A stretch of 64,000 nucleotides of DNA from contig CADEFT010000007.1 in NCBI GenBank assembly GCA_902826685.1, positions 1 through 64,000 on the forward strand, in the 5' to 3' direction. The notes under the pieces are model-generated. The model saw only the letters and a program-made list of their open reading frames with translations. It made no database searches and was not told where the DNA came from. Source of the stretch: an uncultured Acidobacteriota bacterium. Lineage in GTDB: Bacteria; Acidobacteriota; Terriglobia; Bryobacterales; Bryobacteraceae. A program made the position numbers and the translations under genes. Below, piece after piece: positions 36,774 to 43,599 of this stretch (position 1 is its first letter; the number at the start of each line of letters is the position of its first letter).

Positions 36774-36934
36774 CCGTCGGTGCGCTTTGGTCCCCGCCCC
36801 GCCTCCTTCAACGCGCGCCTTAGCAGAAACTCGATCTGCCCGTTCAAACTGCGCAGATCGTCGTCCGCCCAGCGCTTTACGGCTTCGAGCACATCCTCGT
36901 CCACGCGTATCAGAAATGATTTGCGGTCGGCCAT
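36770..36934 (-). CDS. Small Arc-like ribbon-helix-helix DNA-binding protein
   Basis: 54 residues, found by reading the minus strand. ATG at 36934 abuts the SPFH stop (TAG-ATG). The sequence begins MADRKSFLIRVDEDVLEAVK, the short beta strand and helix A of the Arc fold, followed by a second helix (LRSLNGQIEFLLRRALKEAG). SLNGQIEFLLRRAL is the classic Arc/HicB-antitoxin-like helix. It probably binds DNA as a dimer of dimers and may control its own operon through the palindrome upstream of the SPFH gene. It overlaps the convergent propeller gene by 4 bases. Confidence 0.85.
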   Translation of the reverse strand: MADRKSFLIRVDEDVLEAVKRWADDDLRSLNGQIEFLLRRALKEAGRGPKRTDG

Positions 36935-37849
36935 CTAGTGATAAATCGTGCCCGCGTTCAGCACCGGTTGCGTCGATCGTTCCCCGCAAAGCACCACCAG
37001 CAGGTTGCTGACCATGGCCGCCTTGCGCTCTTCATCCAGATGCACCACCTGCTTCTTCGAAAGCAGATCGAGCGCCATTTCCACCATGCCCACCGCGCCT
37101 TCCACGATCTTCGACCGCGCCGCCACGATCGCCGAAGCCTGCTGCCGCTGCAGCATCGCCGCCGCAATTTCGGCCGCGTACGCCAGGTGGCTGATACGCG
37201 CCTCCAGCACTTCCACGCCCGCCTTCGTCAACCGGTCCTGAATCTCTTTCTTCAGATGATCGGTTACCTCCATCGTGTTGCCGCGCAGCGAAACGCCGCC
37301 TTCCTCGTGCGAATCGTAGGCGTAAGCCGTCGCCAGGCTCCGCAGCGCCGCTTCACTTTGCACATGCACGTAGTTTTCGAAGTTATCCACTTCAAACGCC
37401 GCTTCCGCCGTATCCACCACCTTCCACACCACCACCGCCGCAATCTCGATCGGGTTTCCGATGTGGTCGTTGACCTTCAAATGCTGCGTCTCGAAATTCC
37501 GTACCCGCAGCGAGATCTTGCGTTTGCTATAGAGCGGATTGGCCCACTGCAACCCCGCCACCCGCACCGTGCCCTTGTAATTGCCGAACAACTGCAGCAC
37601 CGCGCCTTCATTGGGGGCCACCGTGAACAAGCCCTTGAAACAAGCCGCCGCGACCGCCAGGGCGATTCCCAGCCCCACCAGCCACACGAAACTGGAGATG
37701 GGAACCGCCCGTATACCCCGCTCGCCGGCAACATTGACGATTCCTGTGAAAGTGCTCAACAGCAGGTATATGAGCCCGGCGCAAACCAAAACCAAGGCAG
37801 GGAGCGCTACGAGTCCGGGCACTGTAGAGCGCTGCTTTTCGCGGATCAT
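36935..37849 (-). CDS. SPFH/band 7 (prohibitin homology) membrane protein
   Basis: 304 residues with AAAGGAG 9 bases before the ATG. Two N-terminal membrane segments (~11-33 and 52-72) are followed by the band 7 domain: [54 protein letters not shown] coiled-coil flotillin-like region follows ([36 protein letters not shown]). SPFH proteins oligomerise in membrane microdomains and often scaffold proteases or stress responses. It is first in an operon with the RHH protein, and the palindrome lies in its promoter. Confidence 0.93.
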   Translation of the reverse strand: MIREKQRSTVPGLVALPALVLVCAGLIYLLLSTFTGIVNVAGERGIRAVPISSFVWLVGLGIALAVAAACFKGLFTVAPNEGAVLQLFGNYKGTVRVAGLQWANPLYSKRKISLRVRNFETQHLKVNDHIGNPIEIAAVVVWKVVDTAEAAFEVDNFENYVHVQSEAALRSLATAYAYDSHEEGGVSLRGNTMEVTDHLKKEIQDRLTKAGVEVLEARISHLAYAAEIAAAMLQRQQASAIVAARSKIVEGAVGMVEMALDLLSKKQVVHLDEERKAAMVSNLLVVLCGERSTQPVLNAGTIYH

Positions 37850-37890
37850 GAGAGTGATCTCCTTTAGATATTACAGTGATATCACTTTGA
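37850..37890 (-). promoter_or_regulatory. SPFH-RHH operon promoter with palindromic operator
   Basis: AGTGATATCACT at 37875-37886 is a perfect 12-base palindrome lying just upstream of a -10 candidate TAATAT (minus strand, 37874-37868 region), in the spacer where repressors commonly bind. A related half-site AGTGATCTC occurs at 37851-37859 next to the Shine-Dalgarno sequence. Spacing and symmetry suit an RHH repressor such as the one encoded at the end of the operon. Confidence 0.55.
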
Positions 37891-37923
37891 TCGCAGAAAA
37901 GCAAGCGGAAACCGAACCGGAAT

Positions 37924-38451
37924 CTATTTCGCCTCAAGCCCGATCGAATGCACGATCATCCCCAACTCGCGCAACTCGATCTCACCCGCCTTGATAAAGC
38001 GGTCGAGCGAGAAATCCACCGTCACCGCGTCGCCGGGCAGCGCGGCGGCCGGCACATCCTTGCGATAAAAGTGCTTGCCGCCGGTAGAGTAGCTTTCACC
38101 GGGAATGACCGTGCCATTGATGGTGGCCGAAAGCGTCATGGATTTCGTGCGCGCCAGCACCGCGTCGGGCAGCGTCAATTCCACCACCAGCGTGGCGCCC
38201 TTTTGCGCCGCGTTCGCCGGTGGACGCAACGTAGCGCTAAACGTGCCCGCCGACCAGCGCCAACCGCCTTGCTCGATCTCATGGAAGCCCTTGAGCAACT
38301 GCGTTTGCACGCGCGGATCGGCGGTATGCACCACCGAGCGTAACCCGGTCTCGGGCTCCTGCTCGACCGCGCTCACCTGGCGCCGGCGCTTGCATCCTTC
38401 TCCACCGCCCGCCAGCAGCAACGCCGCCAGCGCCAGCGTCAATCGCCGCAT
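37924..38451 (-). CDS. Lipoprotein of unknown function
   Basis: 175 residues. A hydrophobic leader (LTLALAALLLAGGG) ends in EGC, a lipobox-like cysteine at about residue 20 followed by basic residues (KRRRQ). The mature part is beta-rich (GTFSATLRPP, ATLVVELTLPDAVLA, MTLSATINGTVIPG) and looks like an immunoglobulin or jelly-roll fold. The ATG lies 13 bases inside the end of the molybdopterin oxidoreductase gene, so the two are coupled. Function is unknown. Confidence 0.65.
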   Translation of the reverse strand: MRRLTLALAALLLAGGGEGCKRRRQVSAVEQEPETGLRSVVHTADPRVQTQLLKGFHEIEQGGWRWSAGTFSATLRPPANAAQKGATLVVELTLPDAVLARTKSMTLSATINGTVIPGESYSTGGKHFYRKDVPAAALPGDAVTVDFSLDRFIKAGEIELRELGMIVHSIGLEAK

Positions 38452-40475
38452 CGTTCCACTTCGACCAGGCAGCTATAAAAGGTTGGCCCGCCGCCCTGAT
38501 CGGTGAGCCTTTCGGAAACCAGCGCATTGATGCCGGTGCGGTTGGGCGACCGTTTGGGCCAGCGCACCGAGGGAGCGCGCACCACTCCTTCCCTAACGCT
38601 GCCATTGACCGAAGCCTTCAGCACGCACGCGGCGCGATCGTTATAGACCCGCACCAGGTCTCCATTGGCGATCCCGCGCTCGTCCGCGTCATCGGTGTGC
38701 ATCCAAAGCTCGGAAGTATCGCCGTCCACCTTGTCGCGATGGCCGAAGGTGGAGTTCATGCTGTCGTCGTTCTTCGAACAGATCAGCTCCAACCGATAGC
38801 GGCCCGCGGCCGACCCAAGGCGCGATTCCACTGGCGGCACATATTCGAGCCCCTCCGGCTTCAGCTCGCATTTGCCTTGCGGACCGCCAAAGCCGCCCTG
38901 GGCGAACGGTTGAAACGGCTGCCCGACGTTGAGCCTCACCGAACGCTCGGCCGCCAACCGCTCGAAGGTGACGCCCTTCAGAAACTCATGGCCCGAATCG
39001 AGCAGGCCGCGGATGATTTCCTCATCCGATTCAAACAGGCAGGGATCGTCGAACCCAAGCCGCGCCGCCAGCAGGCGGAACACTTCGGCATTCGACTTCG
39101 CCTCGCCCGGTGCCGCCACCGCCGGCCGCGCCATCTGCAAATAGTAGTGGCCATAGGCGAGATAAGCGTCGGTGTGTTCCAGGAATGTGGTGGCCGGCAG
39201 CAGGATATCGGCGTAGTCGGCCGTATCGTTCTGGAAGTGCTCCATCACCACGGTGAACAGATCCTCGCGCGCCAGCCCTTGACGCACCGTATTCTGATCG
39301 GGCGCGATGGCGGCGGGGTTGGAGTTGTAGACCACCAGCGCATGCACCTTCGGATTCGCCAGCGCCGTCAACGCACTGCCCAGCGCCGACATGTTGACCA
39401 GCCGCGCTTCCCGCCCGAGCGTGGACTTGCGCTGCAGATCCGGCCTTTCAAGCGCCGCGGCGTTCACCTGAAAAGCCTGTGAAGTGGAAAGCGTCATGCC
39501 GCCGCCCACATCCTTCCACGATCCAGTGAGAACTGGCAGATAGCAGATGGCACGTACCGCGGCCGCACCCCGGTCGCTGCGCTGCACCCCGTAGTTCAGG
39601 CGTATCGTCGCGGGCCGCGTCGAGGCGTATTCCCGCGCCAGTTGTACGATGTCTTCCTTGGCGATTCCCGTCAGCGCTTCCACCCGCTGCGGCGGATACT
39701 CGGCCGCCTTGCGCCGAAGCTCCTCGATTCCAACCGTGTACGCGTCCGTGTAAGCTTTGTCTTCCAGCCCTTCGCCCAAAATCACGTGCATCAGGCCCAG
39801 CGCAAGCGCCAGATCGCTGCCCGGAAAAATGCCATAGAAGCGATCGGCGAGATTGCCCGTGCGGTTCTTCACCGGATCGATGACATAGAACCGCGCGCCA
39901 TTGCGCCGTGCCTGCTGGATGAACGGCCACAGATGCACGTTGGTGCCGAGAATGTTGGCGCCCCAGGCGATAATCAGCTTCGAGTGCGCGTATTGCTCCG
40001 GCTCGGTGCCGTAGCGCAGGCCGCCGTAGGCTTCGCTTGCACCCACCATTCCAGCCTGCGAGCAGATCGTGCGGTCGAGCCGGCTGGCGCCCAGCCGGTG
40101 GAAGAACCGGCGATCCATGCCCCGGCCTTGCACGTAGCCCATCGTTCCGGCGTAGCTATAAGGCAGGATCGCTTCGGATCCATACCGGTCGCTGACGCGC
40201 GTGAGGTTGGCCGCAATCGTGTCGAGCGCCTCGGCCCACCCGATGCGCTCAAACCGGCCGGAGCCTTTCGCTCCACTTCGCCGCATGGGATACAGCAGGC
40301 GATCCGGATGGTACTCGCGTTCCAGGTACTGTGTAACCTTGGCGCAAAGAAAGCCCTGCGTCACCGGGTGATCGGGGTTGCCTCTGAGTTTGGTCGCCTT
40401 GCCGTCTTCGACGTTCACCAGCAGCGAGCAGCAATCCGGACAATCCAGGGCACAAACGGAATGATGAACCGCCAT
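38439..40475 (-). CDS. Molybdopterin-dependent oxidoreductase (DMSO reductase superfamily)
   Basis: 678 residues. The N-terminal 4Fe-4S ligands are C8, C12, C15 or C16, and C44 (C-x3-C-x2-C-x28-C). The molybdopterin segments YSYAGTMGYVQG, IIAWGANILGTNVHLW, YVIDPVKNRTGNLAD, PATTFLEHTDAY and the C-terminal dinucleotide-binding domain (LWMHTDDADERGIANGDLVRV) are all there. No twin-arginine signal is present, so it is cytoplasmic. No iron-sulfur B subunit, membrane anchor or cofactor gene is adjacent. The substrate cannot be assigned; relatives reduce polysulfide, thiosulfate or sulfoxides or hydroxylate phenols. Confidence 0.9.
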   Translation of the reverse strand: MAVHHSVCALDCPDCCSLLVNVEDGKATKLRGNPDHPVTQGFLCAKVTQYLEREYHPDRLLYPMRRSGAKGSGRFERIGWAEALDTIAANLTRVSDRYGSEAILPYSYAGTMGYVQGRGMDRRFFHRLGASRLDRTICSQAGMVGASEAYGGLRYGTEPEQYAHSKLIIAWGANILGTNVHLWPFIQQARRNGARFYVIDPVKNRTGNLADRFYGIFPGSDLALALGLMHVILGEGLEDKAYTDAYTVGIEELRRKAAEYPPQRVEALTGIAKEDIVQLAREYASTRPATIRLNYGVQRSDRGAAAVRAICYLPVLTGSWKDVGGGMTLSTSQAFQVNAAALERPDLQRKSTLGREARLVNMSALGSALTALANPKVHALVVYNSNPAAIAPDQNTVRQGLAREDLFTVVMEHFQNDTADYADILLPATTFLEHTDAYLAYGHYYLQMARPAVAAPGEAKSNAEVFRLLAARLGFDDPCLFESDEEIIRGLLDSGHEFLKGVTFERLAAERSVRLNVGQPFQPFAQGGFGGPQGKCELKPEGLEYVPPVESRLGSAAGRYRLELICSKNDDSMNSTFGHRDKVDGDTSELWMHTDDADERGIANGDLVRVYNDRAACVLKASVNGSVREGVVRAPSVRWPKRSPNRTGINALVSERLTDQGGGPTFYSCLVEVERCGD

Positions 40476-40488
40476 GCCCGAATTATAG

Positions 40489-41373
40489 CTACCGGGCGTT
40501 GATCAGTGTTTCGACGACATCAAGCGGCGCCTTGGCGTTCACTTTCACCGCCGTTTGATTCATCGCGACTTCGATCTTGTCGATTACGCCCAACAACTCG
40601 GGCTTCTGCGTCGTCAGCCGCCCGAACGCAATCAGACCGCGTACCGTGTCGTGCAGTTGCTTGGCCGACTTCTCATCGGAGCAGTCGCCAGTGGCCGCCA
40701 GCGCCACGCCGTCGCTCAGATCCACCGCCAGCGTGGCCGCTTGAAGACTCGCAAACACGCGGCCCAGATTGGCCAGATTGCCGCGCTCGGGCACCGGCAG
40801 AAACGGCACGCCGCCAATCGAAACGGCCCACGCATGGCTCCCGCGCGGCAGCGAGGAGAGCTTCGCCAGCACGGCCCGGCGGTTCGAATCGTCGCCCTTC
40901 ATTCCCTCCACCGCGGCGCGCACCAATTCCACCGGACCCGCCACGGCCACCTTGCCATCGAGGAAACTCACCGCGTGGCCTTCCGCCAGGAACACGGTCC
41001 GCGAGCCCATCGCGATCCTTTTGGCGCCCTTCGACTCCAGTTCCTTTTCGACGGCAGCCTGATCTTTTATATTGAGGCGGGCGATGGCCAGCGTCTGCTT
41101 GCCGTTCGAGGCGGCGTAGACTTCCTCCAGATCTCTCTTGGCATCGAGCCCGGTGCGGCGCGCTACCTCTTCCAGTTCGTCTGGAAGCCCACGCGACTCG
41201 CCGAGCCTCGCATAGGCGCGCGTCTTGAGAATCTGAGCGACATTGACACCACCCAGAACCACCGTATCGGGCGGCATCAGATTTACGATGGCCGCATCGA
41301 CCCCGCCACCCGGCCCGCTCTTTGAGCAGCCCATCAGCACCGCCGCCGCCGCCACTACATACCAACGTCTCAT
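40489..41373 (-). CDS. Lipoprotein of unknown function
   Basis: 294 residues from ATG 41373. The leader RRWYVVAAAAVLMGCS has a clear lipobox (L-M-G-C). The mature protein has repeated strands (VDAAIVNLMPPDTVVLGGVNV, TLAIARLNIKD, GKVAVAGPVELVRAAVEG) in two similar halves, as in Acidobacterial DUF3352-like proteins. It has no catalytic motif. It lies 13 bases upstream of the molybdopterin gene and on the same strand, 30 bases after the M28 peptidase gene. Confidence 0.65.
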   Translation of the reverse strand: MRRWYVVAAAAVLMGCSKSGPGGGVDAAIVNLMPPDTVVLGGVNVAQILKTRAYARLGESRGLPDELEEVARRTGLDAKRDLEEVYAASNGKQTLAIARLNIKDQAAVEKELESKGAKRIAMGSRTVFLAEGHAVSFLDGKVAVAGPVELVRAAVEGMKGDDSNRRAVLAKLSSLPRGSHAWAVSIGGVPFLPVPERGNLANLGRVFASLQAATLAVDLSDGVALAATGDCSDEKSAKQLHDTVRGLIAFGRLTTQKPELLGVIDKIEVAMNQTAVKVNAKAPLDVVETLINAR

Positions 41374-41403
41374 TCGATCGCCCCCCTCGCCTGGCAAGAC
41401 GAC

Positions 41404-42969
41404 CTAGGGTACCGATTTGTTCCCATCTCGTGCCACACGATATTTATCGGCCTTGCTGTTCTGCGTGTTCCAGGCGGGTTCCTGGGACCGGCTCGCCAAT
41501 TCCCAAATGCCGGCCGCCATCGTCCGCGCGATGCGAACCATGTTCTGGTAGTCGATCTTTTCCCAGTGGTCGCCCAAACCGTGATAGTCCGGAAAGTCGT
41601 AGGACACCACGAACGTATGCGCCGGAATCCCAGCCTCGGCAAAAGCGGCATTGTCGCTGCGATTGAAAAACGAGTCGCTCTCGCGGTCTTTGCGATACAG
41701 CATCGTGCCGGTCTGCCGCGCGGCCGTTTCAAATACAGTCCGGATGTCGCTGTAGTCCATCCCGGTCATGGTGAACTTACTCAGGCTCGCCCCGTCGGGT
41801 GCATCCGTGCGGCCCATATGTTCCAGGTTCAGATTGGCCACCGTCTTTTCGAGCGGAAACAGAGGATGCTTGGTGTAGTAATACGAACCTAGCAACCCCT
41901 TCTCCTCCCCGAACAGCGCGATGAACACGATGGAACGTTTTGGCCTCGCGGCGGCCAGCGCCGTGGCCACATCGATCAGCGACGCTACGCCGCTGGCATC
42001 GTCGTTGGCGCCGTTGAACACGCGGTCGCCATCCACTTCCCCGCTTCGCCCCACATGATCGTAATGCGCCGTCACGATGACATAGCGGTCCTTGAACAAC
42101 GGATCGGAACCGGGTAGCAGGCCCACGACATTCTTCAGCTCCACCTGCCGTTCCACGGCCTCCGGCAGATCGAACGACAACGAGGCATCGGTGCGCCCTT
42201 CGGGCAGAGTGTCGAAGATCTCCGTAATCGCGCGCGAATGCAGGTGAGCTTTCGCCGGTCCGGAAGGCATGGGAATTTCTTTCTCGCCCTCCGGGTCGAT
42301 CAACTGAACCGAAGCTCCGGCGCCGGCGCCGCTATCCCGTCTCACACCAAAGATCGCGGCCGGCTTCAGCCGCTCGATCGCCTGATAGACGGCCGTATAC
42401 TGCCGCTGCGTTTCCGATCGCTCTTCGCCCGTCATTTTCCGCAACCGCTCAAACGGAATCGTTTCGAGCAGCACCACGCTGCCCGCCAGCGACCCCGCTT
42501 CAAGTTCCTTCAGCTTCCCCGCTCCGCCCGCCGTCGTCTTGAACACCGGGGCGCGCTCCAGCCGGATGGCGGTAAGCGAGCTGGAACTGATCTCGCGCGG
42601 CTCGATCGCCGTGCGGCGCCCGCCGATCTCCAGGCTGGCCGTCAAACGGCCCACCTCGATCTGCCGCGCCCGCCAGGACGCCACCTGAAAATAGGAGCCG
42701 TTGACCGCGGGCTCAAGACCAGCCGCCCGGAATCGGGAAGCGATAAACTCGGCCGCCACGTCCAGTCCGCGCGAAGGCGTTTCCCGCCCTTCAAGCAGGT
42801 CCGAAGCGAGAAACGATACGTTGCCGCGCATCGAATCGGCCGAGATGCGAGCCAGCGCCGAGCCTGGAATCCGCGCCGTCCGCGGGAGGGCGGCCGTCTC
42901 TTTCGGCACCGGCGGCGCACTCCATAACAGCACAGGGAGAGCGAGAACCGGAAGCAGGCGCGCAGTCAT
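41404..42969 (-). CDS. Exported M28 family zinc aminopeptidase
   Basis: 521 residues. Signal peptide 1-18. The M28 dinuclear zinc site is visible in order: VIVTAHYDHVG (His), FNGANDDASGVASLID (bridging Asp), ALFGEEKGLLGS (catalytic Glu and Glu ligand), LNLEHMGRTD (ligand) and the C-terminal ETAARQ...IPAHTFVVSYDFPDYHG (last His). A protease-associated-like domain is inserted between about residues 115 and 240. It is a periplasmic aminopeptidase for peptide scavenging. It is first in the run with the two lipoproteins and the molybdopterin enzyme, which may be only loosely linked. Confidence 0.9.
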   Translation of the reverse strand: MTARLLPVLALPVLLWSAPPVPKETAALPRTARIPGSALARISADSMRGNVSFLASDLLEGRETPSRGLDVAAEFIASRFRAAGLEPAVNGSYFQVASWRARQIEVGRLTASLEIGGRRTAIEPREISSSSLTAIRLERAPVFKTTAGGAGKLKELEAGSLAGSVVLLETIPFERLRKMTGEERSETQRQYTAVYQAIERLKPAAIFGVRRDSGAGAGASVQLIDPEGEKEIPMPSGPAKAHLHSRAITEIFDTLPEGRTDASLSFDLPEAVERQVELKNVVGLLPGSDPLFKDRYVIVTAHYDHVGRSGEVDGDRVFNGANDDASGVASLIDVATALAAARPKRSIVFIALFGEEKGLLGSYYYTKHPLFPLEKTVANLNLEHMGRTDAPDGASLSKFTMTGMDYSDIRTVFETAARQTGTMLYRKDRESDSFFNRSDNAAFAEAGIPAHTFVVSYDFPDYHGLGDHWEKIDYQNMVRIARTMAAGIWELASRSQEPAWNTQNSKADKYRVARDGNKSVP

Positions 42970-43038
42970 GGCTTCATTCTATCCCGAGGCCTTGGAAACA
43001 CCCCTCGCGTAACGGTCCCACATACCCTGAAAAGACCA

Positions 43039-43067
43039 TTGTCACTCGGTCGCAGTTGTGTTAACGT
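43039..43067 (+). promoter_or_regulatory. Sigma-70-like promoter for the DUF465 gene
   Basis: TTGTCA at 43039-43044, a 17-base spacer and TAACGT at 43062-43067. The leader to ATG 43198 would be about 125 bases and contains AAGGAG at 43180-43185. No other feature is seen in 42970-43197. Confidence 0.5.
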
Positions 43068-43197
43068 CTTCTCAGAAACTTGCAGGAATGCAAACCGGCA
43101 CGTACAACATCAACGGTTCCATTCAGCCCACCGAGCCAGACTATCCAAAGGACAATTCGACTCGGCGTGGTACCTCAAGAAGGAGAAAACCCTGTCT

Positions 43198-43428
43198 ATG
43201 GAGATCACGCAAGAACTACTGAAAGCGCAATTGATGGAGTCCAACGATTCTTTCCGCCAGTTGGTTCACCAGCACGCGGAATACAAGAAAAGAGTGGAGT
43301 TCCTCGAACACCAGTCTCACCCGTCAAACGATGAGATTGAGGAAGAGGCCCGGCTGAAAAAGCTGAAGCTTCAGATCAAGGATCAGATGGCCGAGATGCT
43401 GGAGTCTTACCGCCACCAGCAGGTCTGA
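43198..43428 (+). CDS. DUF465 (YdcH-like) coiled-coil protein
   Basis: 76 residues from ATG 43198 with AAGGAG about 12 bases upstream. The sequence is one long helix (FRQLVHQHAEYKKRVEFLEHQ and EARLKKLKLQIKDQMAEML) with the Leu/Lys-rich C-terminal half that defines DUF465. The upstream in-frame extension to 43039 has no such pattern and covers the promoter, so it is rejected. These proteins are abundant and small, with no assigned activity. It is followed directly by a large hairpin. Confidence 0.85.
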   Translation: MEITQELLKAQLMESNDSFRQLVHQHAEYKKRVEFLEHQSHPSNDEIEEEARLKKLKLQIKDQMAEMLESYRHQQV

Positions 43429-43429
43429 A

Positions 43430-43496
43430 GCGAACAGGGACCGGCGCGGTCCTCCAAAACATCAGCAGTTCGCTCGCGCCGGTGTCCGTTGTTCGC
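43430..43496. repeat. Large imperfect inverted repeat after DUF465 gene
   Basis: GCGAACA...GGA..CCGGCGCG (43430-43448) pairs with CGCGCCGG..TCC..TGTTCGC (43475-43496): 7 + 3 + 8 base pairs with 1-2 base bulges and a 26-base loop. It begins 1 base after the DUF465 stop. The RNA would form a long stem in either strand. It is not followed by a T-run, so it is not a simple terminator. Confidence 0.55.
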
Positions 43497-43552
43497 GGTT
43501 CTCAAAAGCCGTCGGATTGCGCTGTTTCGAGTTGGTTTGAATCAAAATCGGG

Positions 43553-43593
43553 AGCCCCGCCGGTTGTCGTACCGCGCGGGGCTTCTGTATTTT
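43553..43593 (+). terminator. Rho-independent terminator downstream of DUF465
   Basis: AGCCCCGC (43553-43560) pairs with GCGGGGCT (43576-43583), with CGGT/ACCG extending the stem inward. TCTGTATTTT follows. It would end transcripts from the DUF465 promoter just before the kinase gene at 43600. Confidence 0.6.
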
Positions 43594-43599
43594 AGAATC

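Noticed and set aside
43489..43599. Upstream extension of the kinase at 43600
   Set aside because: The extra 37 residues lack the kinase family pattern and include the terminator hairpin at 43553-43593.
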